Part shown: positions 36,634-46,033 of the stretch, piece by piece | Position numbering within the stretch: position 1 is the stretch's first letter | How the letters are laid out: each line of letters opens with the position of its first letter | NCBI RefSeq assembly: GCF_002179555.1 | Contig: NZ_NHOU01000004.1 | Location: 152,326-216,325 of the forward strand | DNA length: 64,000 bases | Reading direction: 5' to 3' | Source of the DNA: Salinicola salarius | GTDB lineage: Bacteria > Pseudomonadota > Gammaproteobacteria > Pseudomonadales > Halomonadaceae | Made by a program: the position numbers and the translations under genes | Notes under the pieces: generated by a model | The model's database searches: none | The model's input: the letters and a program-made list of their open reading frames with translations, nothing else | Told to the model about the DNA's origin: nothing

Positions 36634-37127
36634 GTTGGTTATCCCGGCCCTTTGGATCGTCCGTGGCAATCCACTTGTGGAATTCTCTCTGTAGCTTCCC
36701 TGCTCCGGAAGCCGGCCCTACAATGCCAACATCGACGTGTAGGCTTTCTGCCAGTCGCCATCTGTCATGCTGGTGATTGTTCAAAAGCGAGACTCCGCCA
36801 ATGAGCAGGCCGGCATAGGGGCGATCATCTTTGATGAGCGCTTCGACCTCGATATCTTCCGCTGTATAAACCTGTTGCCCTAATCGGTAAGCCACAACCT
36901 CCAGGCTGCTTGCCGGCCATCCCGGAAGCGCCTCTGCGAAATGTCGGGCCCAGTGCCCGTCAACAGGTTCAAAAAAAAGCCCAGACTGCCTCGATGCCGT
37001 TGGTGTAGTGGCGATCGCCACCAGCAGAGAATGCATCGTTTTCCACTTTCAGAGAGAGCAGGCCCTCAGCGGAAACCGTTGTGGCGAGAGCGCCGAGCAA
37101 TAGACCCCAGCACCATTGAGTCGTCAT
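36634..37127 (-). pseudogene. lpxR: lpxR-like lipid A deacylase gene, frameshifted and truncated
   Basis: The frame opens at an ATG at 37127 (GAGG 9 bases upstream) with a signal peptide (WCWGLLLGALATTVSA) and the LpxR/DUF2219 N-terminus LLSLKVENDAFSAGGDRHYT then NGIEAVWAF. At an eight-base A run (36971-36978; T8 in the coding strand) the frame is lost to a TGA; removing one T restores FEPVDGHWARHF and the following LpxR sequence (GQQVYTAEDIEVEALIKDDRP, KWIATDDPKGRDNQL). LpxR is an outer-membrane beta-barrel that removes the 3'-acyloxyacyl group of lipid A; catalytic residues in the visible half include the Asn in VENDAF. At about 36634 the gene is cut by the IS1380 fragment, losing the C-terminal half. 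It is therefore doubly inactivated. Confidence 0.75.
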
Positions 37128-37250
37128 ATATTCGAGCCTCACTATAGAATGTCTGGCCAAGGACCGGTTGGGCCTGCCAAGTTAGGTGCCCCTGGCCTCA
37201 AGGAAGAGGGCTCCTTCCGGCACTTCCACCTGGGGCAAACGGGGGCGACC

Positions 37251-37585
37251 TAGGGGCTGTTGACGTTTCAGCGCGAACCGCGTTGCTGCGCCAAATGGCG
37301 CCAGGCCAGGCGCGGGATGCAGAAAAGGGTGGTTCCCTTTTCCAATCCCGCAACGCCGCATGGCGCCATTTGCCGCGCAACCCGAAGGGCCGGGCCAGTT
37401 TTTGCACAGTGCTGCGTTATTCGTCGCTCATTTGGAATGACCACAAAAACGCCTGGAGCGTTTTTGCGCGTCAGCCCCGAAGGGGTGAAGTACAGGGATG
37501 TACTGAACAAATCACACTCCTCACGCCTTGCCCCGCACAAAAACTGGCTCCGGCGCGGCCGTGCATGAAACGTCAACAGCCCCTA
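37251..37585. repeat. 335-bp MITE-like element with perfect 20-bp terminal inverted repeats
   Basis: The left end (37251-37270, taggggctgttgacgtttca) is the exact reverse complement of the right end (37566-37585). The ends are flanked by, or include, TA, as expected for a TA target. Inside, 37283-37381 forms a long imperfect hairpin centred near 37332 (gaaaaggg / cccttttc at its tip), and 37444-37465 holds an A/T-flanked hairpin (aaaaacgc / gcgttttt). Frames on both strands are open but without similarity to known proteins, as expected of a palindrome. It looks like a non-autonomous mobile element. Confidence 0.75.
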
Positions 37586-38403
37586 ACGATCAGTGTGCCC
37601 CCAGCCGGCATCTCCGAACGCCGCCGCCGGATCGTCGTCACGCCAGCACTTGGCCAGTAAGCGCTGACCGTTGATATGGTCGGCTGCCGGGGAAGCCAGC
37701 CACAGCAGCGGCGCGACCACGACTTGCGGGTCGAGCAGCTGTGCACGGAAGTGTTCATCCAGGTCCTGCGGAATCATGCCGGTCAGCGTCGCGCCGCCCG
37801 GCAGCAGCGCATTAACGGTGACGCCGGTGCCCTCGAGATCATGTGCCCAGATCACGGTCTCCGATTCCAGCGCCGCCTTCGATGGTCCATACGGCGAAAA
37901 GCCCCGTCGCCGCATGGTTTCGTGGTTCATCGACATATTGACGATGCGGCCCCAACCGGCGGCACGCATATGCGGTACCGCTGCGCGCGCCATTAGGAAG
38001 GGCCCGTTGACGTTGGTCTCTATAACCATGCGCCAAGTCTCGGGAGTCACCTCCCAGAAGTGAGTGGGCTCGGTGAGAAAACGCTCGCTGACGTACTTCA
38101 TGCCGCGGCCGGCATTGTTGACCAGGATGTCCAGCCTCTGCCAGCGCTCCAGCGCGCTGGCCACCACCCGCTCACAATCGGCCTCTTGGGTAACATCTGC
38201 GACCAGCGGCAGGACGCGCTCCTCGCCGCATTCGGCGCATGCCTCGACCGCCACCTGCTCGATCTCCGCCGATTCACGTGCCGCAGTGGCAACCACTCGT
38301 ACCCCGGCTCGAGCTAGGCCGAGCGTCATTGCCCGACCCAGGCCGCGTCCGCCGCCGGTAACGATTGCCACGCGGCCATCGAGCGCAGCATCAGTCACGC
38401 CAC

Positions 38404-38407
<4 letters not shown>
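37583..38407 (-). CDS. SDR-family oxidoreductase
   Basis: A 274-residue short-chain dehydrogenase. NAD(P) motif TGGGRGLG (about residues 16-23), NNAG near residue 97, catalytic serine in IVNMSMNHE and Tyr/Lys in [12 protein letters not shown] (Y-x3-K). The C-terminal region ([20 protein letters not shown]) is less typical and the stop codon TAG lies inside the last three bases of the MITE-like element, so the native C-terminus may be altered. The ATG at 38407 overlaps the stop of the aldo/keto reductase gene by four bases, forming a two-gene operon. Substrate is unknown. Confidence 0.85.
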
Positions 38408-39390
<983 letters not shown>

Positions 39391-39585
39391 GAATGACTCC
39401 TCTCTCCGGTGCCTTCAAAAAGGCTACTTCTGTTTTCAAGCAGCTCTGTCATGCCTGAATCAGTGACTCCGCTCTCAATATACCCGCCAGAGCACCAGTT
39501 CGGCCAGACAATACGGGCAGATCAGAGCTGACGATGGCCTTGCCAACGGTCATGTTTTTTCTGTCGGACTCGGTTTCCGCCCGCC

Positions 39586-42500
39586 TCACAGGCTCACCAG
39601 CTCGCGCAACTCGGCGTCGGAGAACTCGGTGATCCACCGCTCGCCGTCGGCCACGGTGAGCTCGGCGAGTTCCTTCTTGGCCTGGATCATGGCGTCGATG
39701 CGTTCCTCGAAGGTGTTCTCGGTGATCAGGCGGTGTACCGTGACGTTGCGGCGCTGGCCGATGCGGTAGGCGCGGTCGGTGGCCTGCTGCTCTACCGCCG
39801 GGTTCCACCACAGATCGTAGTGAATGACCTGGCTGGCGGCGGTCAGGTTGAGCCCGGTGCCGCCGGCCTTGAGCGAGATCACCAGGGCGCGCTGGCCGCG
39901 GCCGTGCTGGAAGGCGGCGACCATGTCGTCGCGCTGCTTGCGGGTGCGCCCGCCGCGCAGAAAAGGCACCTCGATACCGAAGGCATTGCGCAGTGCCGCG
40001 ACGAGCAGCTCGCCCATGTCGGTGTATTGAGTGAAGATCAGGGCCTTCTCGTCCGCCGCCTCGACCTCGCGCATGATGTCGACGAACGCCGCCAGCTTGC
40101 CGGAGGCCTCGATGTCGACCTGCCTCCGGCCCAGGTACTGGTCCGGGCTGTTGCAGATCTGCTTGAGAGCATTGAGCAGCTTGAAGATAAGCCCGCGGCG
40201 CGCGACGCTCTCCTCGCTGTTGGCCAACTCGTCCATGATCGTGTCGACGGTGTTCTGGTAGAGCGCAGCCTGGCGGGCGGTGAGCGCACAGTAACGGTTG
40301 GCCTCGATCTTATCGGGCAGGTCGGCGATGATCGACTTGTCGCTTTTCAAACGGCGCAGGATGAACGGCGCGGTGATGGCGCGGAATGTTTTCAGCGCGG
40401 CCTGGTCGCGCTCGCGCTCGATGGGTGTGGCGAGCGCCTCGGCGAAGCGTTTCTGGCTGCGCAAATAGCCGGGATTGATGAAGTCGAACACGCTCCAGTA
40501 CTCGCGCAGCCGGTTCTCCACCGGCGTGCCGGACAGCGCGATCCTGATATCGGCTTTCAGGCGCTTGACCGTCTTGGTCTGGGCGGCTGCGGGATTCTTG
40601 ATGGCCTGTGCCTCGTCGATTACCAGCGCGCCCCAGCGCGGCTTGGTCAGGGTTTTCGCGTCGCTGCGCACCAGGCCGTAGCTGGTCAGTACCACGTCGT
40701 GGGCGTCGGGATCGAGCTTGCGCTGCGTTCCGTGAAACACCTGTACCGTCAGCGCCGGCGCGAAGCGCTCGATCTCGCGGCGCCAGTTGGTCAACAGCGT
40801 CGTCGGCGCCACGATCAGTGCACAGGATCCGTTCAGCCGGCCCTGGGCCTTGAGATGGGCGAGCAGCGTGATCACCTGCAGCGTCTTGCCCAGGCCCATG
40901 TCGTCGGCCAGCAGCGAACCGAACCCCAGCCGGGCGTTGCCGGCCAGCCAGGCGAAGCCGCGCTGCTGGTACGGCCGCAGCTGGGCCTTGAGCGTCTCCG
41001 GTATCGCTGGCGGCGCCTCGGGCCGGATCAGCTGGTCGAACAGCGCCCGTGCGTCGTCCCGCAGGGCCACTTCGCCGCCGTCGAGCTCGCCGGCCAGCCC
41101 CGCCTGCAGCAATTCGGCGCGTGAGAGCTCGGCCGGCGGCGTGGCCAGCTTGTCGAGCAGTTGGCGTACCTCGCGTTCGTCGACCAGGACGTACTGATCC
41201 AGCACCCGCACCAACCCCGAGGCGTTGTCGACCAGACGCCGGAACGCATCGACCGGGATACGCTGATCGCCGATCGCCACCTGCCAATCGAAGTCCAGCA
41301 GCCGCTCGAGATTGAGATAGGACACCGGTGCCGCGTCGCCCGAGCGCGACAACGACAGGCTCGCCTGCGGCCGCGCCAGGTTGTGCAGCGCCTTGGGCAG
41401 GATCACGCCGATGCCGAGCATGCGCAGCGCCGGCAACACCTCGCGCAGGATGGGGGTGAAGGCATCCAGGGCGTAGACAAGCTCATGATTGGCCCTGCCC
41501 GCATCAGCGTGGCCATACAGGCGCTCTACATCCGGAAAATAATCGGCGAGCACCGCCAGATCGGCGAGCACCGCCGCCTTGGCCTGGCCGCCCTCGGCCC
41601 GGACGAGCCAGTCGGCGACGGGCTCGAAACCGTCGTCGCACTCGATGCTCAGCGCGACACTCAAGGCGTCGCCGCCACGCTCGCCGACCATCAGATGCAG
41701 CCGGTGCGCACGCTCGCCGAGGGTGAGCCGGCGCAGCCAATGGGCGATGAGCTGCGGTGTCTGCTGTGTTTCGAAGCGCTTGAAGTGCAGCGGCCGGCCG
41801 GCGAAGAACAGCCGCTTGACGGCATCATCGCCGTGCGCCTCTGCGGTGTTCTCGAAGCCCCTGCGCATGAACAGTCCCAGCAGCAGATGCAGCGCGGCCA
41901 TGAGCTGCGTCGGCGCGTCGCCATGGGCATACTCGCGCCGCCCGCTTGTGATGCGAAGCTGCACGAGATCCGACGGACATAGCTCACACAGCCGCGCGAA
42001 CAGGGCGTCGACGCTGGCGTCCAGCCGCGCCGGGCGCCACTGAATCAGCGTCTCGCCAGCATTGTTCTCGCCCGCCCAGGGCACGTAAGCACCCTGCTCG
42101 AGGAGCTTGAGCGCGAAGCGCAGCAGCACGCGCCACAGCAGCACGCTATGCGCCAGCCGCGGCTCGCGTTCGGCGGGCAGCGCATGCAGGCCGGCCAGGT
42201 AAGCCGCGAACGGATCGGCGTCATCTTGCTTGTGGCCCGCCGTGAACAGTCGCTTGCCATCGCCGCGCAGTTCGACGAGGGTCCCGCTGTCATCGATGAC
42301 CGCGGTCAAGTCCACGATCTGCTCGGCCTCGAACCAGGGCGTATCGGCGCCTTTGTCGAAGGCGCGGGCGGCGCGGCGCGCGCGCTGATACTGGGTCGCC
42401 AGAATCGCGCGGAAATCCTTGGCATGGAACAGTGGCTGGGCGGACAGGATGGTGAAGATACGCGATTCGAGTGCCGGCACGCGGGAGAGGTCGATGCCGG

Positions 42501-43131
42501 TGAAGGCGTCGCTGTCCGGTGGCTCGGAACCGGCGATGGTGGATGCCTCGGACCAGCCCGCCGAAACCGCCGGCAGGGTCGCCAGCGCCGCCGGCCGGAC
42601 TCCAGCGCGCGCCGCCAGCGCCCTGGGCAGATCCAGGCCGTGGAGCGCGAACACCAGGAAGGGGTCCTTGTCGATCTCGTTGGCGATCAGATAGATCACC
42701 GCCGCAATATGCTTGCAGGGCAGCGCGACATCGGGACAGGAGCAGCGCGCGGTCATGTCCTGCCAACTGCCCGGAAACAGCCGTATCCCGCGCTCTTCGA
42801 GCAGCGTCAGCACCGGCGCGGGGAGCTGGCGATTGAGCAGGCGCGAAAGCAATACCGGGCTGCTTTCCACCACCTCCAGTACGAACTGTCGCTGTGACTC
42901 GGAATATGACGTCAGCGCTACCTCGACCCGGTACGGCGAAGGCCGGCTACCCTTTACGTGCGCGGTGACCGCCGTATCGTCGATCGCAATCGAACGCACC
43001 GAGCCATTGCCCGCGTAGCGCCGGCCCCGAGGCAAGCGGTTGCTGAAATCGATGTCGTCGAGAGCGGCCAGCCACTGCTGGCCCCACCAGGTGCGTCCGA
43101 AATGCATCATCTTCCGTCCGGGAACAAGCAT
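39586..43131 (-). CDS. SWIM zinc-finger SNF2-family helicase fusion
   Basis: An 1181-residue protein. Residues 1-115 resemble the N-terminus of bacterial SWIM proteins (FGRTWWGQQWLAAL, GRRYAGNGSVRSIAI, HVKGSRPSPYRVEVAL). A SWIM zinc finger follows at about 130-145 (CSCPDVALPCKH). From about 720 there is a full SNF2 ATPase: DDMGLGKTLQVITLLA (motif I, about 742), DEAQAIKN (II, about 837), LSGTPVENRLREYWSVF (III), and in the second lobe LKAGGTGLNLTAASQVIHYD and QQATDRAYRIGQRRNV (V and VI, about 1113). SNF2 motors move along double-stranded DNA and remodel bound proteins. In many bacteria the SWIM and SNF2 parts are adjacent genes; here they are one. The ATG at 43131, with GAAGG upstream, lies 10 bases after the stop of the UvrD-like gene, so the two are co-transcribed. 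Confidence 0.88.
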   Translation of the reverse strand: MLVPGRKMMHFGRTWWGQQWLAALDDIDFSNRLPRGRRYAGNGSVRSIAIDDTAVTAHVKGSRPSPYRVEVALTSYSESQRQFVLEVVESSPVLLSRLLNRQLPAPVLTLLEERGIRLFPGSWQDMTARCSCPDVALPCKHIAAVIYLIANEIDKDPFLVFALHGLDLPRALAARAGVRPAALATLPAVSAGWSEASTIAGSEPPDSDAFTGIDLSRVPALESRIFTILSAQPLFHAKDFRAILATQYQRARRAARAFDKGADTPWFEAEQIVDLTAVIDDSGTLVELRGDGKRLFTAGHKQDDADPFAAYLAGLHALPAEREPRLAHSVLLWRVLLRFALKLLEQGAYVPWAGENNAGETLIQWRPARLDASVDALFARLCELCPSDLVQLRITSGRREYAHGDAPTQLMAALHLLLGLFMRRGFENTAEAHGDDAVKRLFFAGRPLHFKRFETQQTPQLIAHWLRRLTLGERAHRLHLMVGERGGDALSVALSIECDDGFEPVADWLVRAEGGQAKAAVLADLAVLADYFPDVERLYGHADAGRANHELVYALDAFTPILREVLPALRMLGIGVILPKALHNLARPQASLSLSRSGDAAPVSYLNLERLLDFDWQVAIGDQRIPVDAFRRLVDNASGLVRVLDQYVLVDEREVRQLLDKLATPPAELSRAELLQAGLAGELDGGEVALRDDARALFDQLIRPEAPPAIPETLKAQLRPYQQRGFAWLAGNARLGFGSLLADDMGLGKTLQVITLLAHLKAQGRLNGSCALIVAPTTLLTNWRREIERFAPALTVQVFHGTQRKLDPDAHDVVLTSYGLVRSDAKTLTKPRWGALVIDEAQAIKNPAAAQTKTVKRLKADIRIALSGTPVENRLREYWSVFDFINPGYLRSQKRFAEALATPIERERDQAALKTFRAITAPFILRRLKSDKSIIADLPDKIEANRYCALTARQAALYQNTVDTIMDELANSEESVARRGLIFKLLNALKQICNSPDQYLGRRQVDIEASGKLAAFVDIMREVEAADEKALIFTQYTDMGELLVAALRNAFGIEVPFLRGGRTRKQRDDMVAAFQHGRGQRALVISLKAGGTGLNLTAASQVIHYDLWWNPAVEQQATDRAYRIGQRRNVTVHRLITENTFEERIDAMIQAKKELAELTVADGERWITEFSDAELRELVSL

Positions 43132-43141
43132 GTCCCGTTCT

Positions 43142-46006
43142 CTACCCTTCTTCCGCCAGCCTGGCGAGCGTCGCCCGGAAATCACCGAGCCGGCGCTCGC
43201 CGTGGGCGTCGAGAGTGTCCACCAAGGATTGGGATTTCTGTTCGGGAGCGCTGCGTCCCAGGGTCGACATGTCCTGCGCGGTGCGCACGATGCCCAGATC
43301 CTCAGGTGGCAGGCAGGCGTAAAGCGGCCGCCATTGCTCGCCGTCGCGCAGCTTGAGGCGCGGGTTGAGGATGTAGTGGCCGCGCTGCAGCCGCACGAAC
43401 AGCTTGCGGTTGTAGGGATCGCGCCCATCGGCCTCGTTCTTGGACAGGATGCTGCTGATATAGGGGCGCTGCTTGCGCCGCGCCGGCAGCACGCGCTCAG
43501 GCAGCCCGGCCAGCCAGTCGGCGAGCTGCTTGGCGGTGTAGGCGTTGCCCCTCGCTTGCGCCGGGCCGAGATAGCGGTAGAAGAGGGCCGTCATCACGTG
43601 CAACAGGAAGGTCTCCATCAGCCGCTGGTCGAGCTTGACCAGACGTTCATCGACCTGCAGCGAGACGCTTGCCGGTGCCAGCAGCGGATAAAGCGAGGCC
43701 AGCCGCTGGCGGGCGAAGGTTTCGTCGATGAATGCCTGTTCGAGGGCGAAGTGGAGTGCCGTGAAGCCGTTGTTGGCGCGCAGCGTCGGATCCGCGCCAC
43801 GCTCGAGCAGCGCCGCCACCAGTTCGGCGTTGCCGAGCCGGGCGGCGATCATCAGCGGCGTCAGGTTGAAGCGCGTGCGGTGATCGACGCCGTAGCGCTC
43901 GATCTCCTTGAACACCGCGCGCGGCTGGCTGAACGCGTAGGCCATGAAGCGGTTGCGGTTGAGCTGGCTCACGGCCTTCGCCTCGCTGCTCAGCGCCGGT
44001 TTGAAGCCGGCCGCCTCGAGGGCGTTGAGCGTCGGCCGGTGGTGGTGGATCAGGGCGTATTCCAGCGCTTCCAGGCGCGCCTTCTTGCCACCGTCGTCGG
44101 CCAGCGCCGCCGTGCGCAGTTCGGCGAAGGCGGCGCGGTCGAGCACCTGCCAGGGCACCGGCTGCTGCTTGAGTACCTGGCTGCGGATCGCCTCCGCCTG
44201 CTCGGCCTTGCCCTGCAGCTCGAGCCGGCGCGCCTCCTGCTGCCACTCCTCGACCGAGGATTCCTCGCTCTGTTCGAGGCTGAGCGTGTCGTCGAGGTGT
44301 TCGAGCTTGAGCAGTCCGAGCAGCGGGTGCGCGGGGTCGGATTCGACCAGGTAGACGTTGCGCACCGCGCGGGTCAGCGCCACATAGAGGGCGTTGATGT
44401 AGAATTTGTAAACTTCGAGCGACTTGTCGCGCTTGTCCCGCGGCCGCGCATAGTCGAGGCTGTCGCGCTCCAGCGCGGCGGGATCGACGCCGGCGGCGAT
44501 GTCACGGAAGGCCTTCGCCTCGCCGCCGACGACGTCGTAGAGAATGACGTTATCGTACTCGAGCCCTTTCGCCTCCTGGATCGCGAACACCAGCGGCGTG
44601 CTGAACCAGCGCCGGGCTTCGGCCTTTTGCTCCGGGTGCATGACGATCACTGCGAATCGCGTCGAGCGGGCGGTACGTGCGTCGAGATCGCGCTTGACGG
44701 CGTCGCTGGCGGCGAGCAGCTGCAACTGGCCGGGTTGGCGGCTGACGCTATGCACCAGGTAGTGGCTTTCGCGATCCACCGAGCCGAAGCGCGCCTGCTT
44801 GAGCTTGAGGATGCGGTTGGCGGCCTCGGTCACCACCGCGGCGTTGCGGTAGTTGGTGTGCAGCACACGCACGATCTCGCCGTGGCCGGTCAACGCCTGC
44901 TCCTGGAAGAACAGCGACTTGACGCTGGCCCAGGAGAAGAAGTTGGGGTGGACGATCTGGTTGGAGTCACCGCTGAGCAGGAAGGCGCCGGGCTCGCGCA
45001 GCGTCTTGAGGATCAGGTAGAGCTGTACGGTGGTAATGTCCTGGACCTCGTCGACCACCACGAAATCGTAGCGCGGCGCGACCCGGGCGAGGTGGTGGTG
45101 GGCAACGATATTGGGGTCGTAGAGCCCGGCCTCGTCGAGAAAGGCCAGGTACTTCTCGAACAGGTCGTAGACCCTGGGCCGCTCTTCCTCGGCGAAGATC
45201 GACTGCTTGACGCCGAGTTCGAGATAGGCCTCACGCGAGCGCCAGCCGCCCTCGCTGAGCGGGCCGGTGATTACGCCGCGGAACTCCTCGAAGAGCTTGT
45301 GGGCATCGCTCAGGTGGCTGCCGCGGCGGTGACGCTCGAACCAGCCCTGGAAGTCGCGCAGCGTCACTTCGCGCCCCGCCGGCACGTGGATGCTCTCGAG
45401 CAGCTCCTGGAAGGAGAGGAAGGTGGCTTCCTGATCGGGATTGTCGTAGTCGTGGGCGTAGTAGAGGTCGCGGGCGTTGTGGACCAGATAGGACGACAGG
45501 CTGACATAGAGCACGTCGCCGATGGCCTCCTTCATCTTCTCGAGCAGCAGCGCGGTCTTGCCGCTGCCCGCCGAGCCGACGATGACCAGCGGCGGCGGTA
45601 GCTCGAAGATCGCCTGCTGGTCGTCGTCGAAGGAGAGGATCTTGTCGAGCAGATGAAAGCGCTCGCGCTCGGGGTGCAGATAGGGCGCCTCCGGCACCTC
45701 GCCGGCTGCCGGCGTCTCGAGCGCCGGGATTCTGGCCTCGTCGATCGACGCGTTGCCGGCCAGAAAGCGCGAGCGATCGTAGGCATGGTTGGCGATGTGC
45801 TCGAGGATCAGGCAGCAGGTCTCGTCGCCATGGCGATAGAGACTGAACAGCAGCCGGTCACGCTTGTTCAGCCGGGCGCGGTAGAGGTTATCACCCACCT
45901 TGCGCACGTCCGCCTGGGTGAAGTCGTCGCGCTCGAGGGCCTGACGGACCTTGTCGAAACCGGCAATGCGGTGCGTCTCGAGAGCGTTGTAAAGCAGTAT
46001 GCGCAT
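43142..46006 (-). CDS. UvrD-like helicase with RelE-like N-terminus and ankyrin-like repeats
   Basis: A 954-residue protein. Residues 1-85 (KVGDNLYRARLNKRDRLLFS, LILEHIANHAYDRSRF) resemble the RelE/ParE ribonuclease-toxin fold. A superfamily 1A helicase core follows: Walker A VGSAGSGKTALLL (about 142-154), Walker B VVVDEVQD (about 320), LLSGDSNQIV (motif III), TNYRNAAVV (IV), EAKGLEYDNVILYDVV (V) and YVALTRAVRNVYLVE (VI). Residues about 705-755 contain ankyrin-like repeats (NLTPLMIAARLGNAELVAAL then LERGADPTLRANNGFTALHF). The C-terminus (about 820-954) is not recognised. SF1A helicases translocate on single-stranded DNA. It heads the operon with the SWIM-SNF2 gene; its start lies 27 bases after the ABC transporter stop, so it may also be read from upstream. 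Confidence 0.85.
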   Translation of the reverse strand: MRILLYNALETHRIAGFDKVRQALERDDFTQADVRKVGDNLYRARLNKRDRLLFSLYRHGDETCCLILEHIANHAYDRSRFLAGNASIDEARIPALETPAAGEVPEAPYLHPERERFHLLDKILSFDDDQQAIFELPPPLVIVGSAGSGKTALLLEKMKEAIGDVLYVSLSSYLVHNARDLYYAHDYDNPDQEATFLSFQELLESIHVPAGREVTLRDFQGWFERHRRGSHLSDAHKLFEEFRGVITGPLSEGGWRSREAYLELGVKQSIFAEEERPRVYDLFEKYLAFLDEAGLYDPNIVAHHHLARVAPRYDFVVVDEVQDITTVQLYLILKTLREPGAFLLSGDSNQIVHPNFFSWASVKSLFFQEQALTGHGEIVRVLHTNYRNAAVVTEAANRILKLKQARFGSVDRESHYLVHSVSRQPGQLQLLAASDAVKRDLDARTARSTRFAVIVMHPEQKAEARRWFSTPLVFAIQEAKGLEYDNVILYDVVGGEAKAFRDIAAGVDPAALERDSLDYARPRDKRDKSLEVYKFYINALYVALTRAVRNVYLVESDPAHPLLGLLKLEHLDDTLSLEQSEESSVEEWQQEARRLELQGKAEQAEAIRSQVLKQQPVPWQVLDRAAFAELRTAALADDGGKKARLEALEYALIHHHRPTLNALEAAGFKPALSSEAKAVSQLNRNRFMAYAFSQPRAVFKEIERYGVDHRTRFNLTPLMIAARLGNAELVAALLERGADPTLRANNGFTALHFALEQAFIDETFARQRLASLYPLLAPASVSLQVDERLVKLDQRLMETFLLHVMTALFYRYLGPAQARGNAYTAKQLADWLAGLPERVLPARRKQRPYISSILSKNEADGRDPYNRKLFVRLQRGHYILNPRLKLRDGEQWRPLYACLPPEDLGIVRTAQDMSTLGRSAPEQKSQSLVDTLDAHGERRLGDFRATLARLAEEG

Positions 46007-46033
46007 GAAGAGGTACCTTGTTGTCGACGGCGG

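Noticed and set aside
37128..37250. tRNA or small RNA upstream of lpxR
   Set aside because: No cloverleaf or other supported structure could be drawn; nothing was reported there.
37260..37660. Small protein genes inside the 335-bp element
   Set aside because: Open frames exist on both strands because the sequence is palindromic; they have no recognisable similarity and no ribosome binding sites.
39733..41124. A 463-codon open frame opposite the SNF2 helicase
   Set aside because: Antisense shadow; no family features.
43040..45601. An 853-codon open frame on the plus strand opposite the UvrD-like gene
   Set aside because: Same cause: antisense shadow of a GC-rich gene. The minus-strand product has complete helicase motifs.
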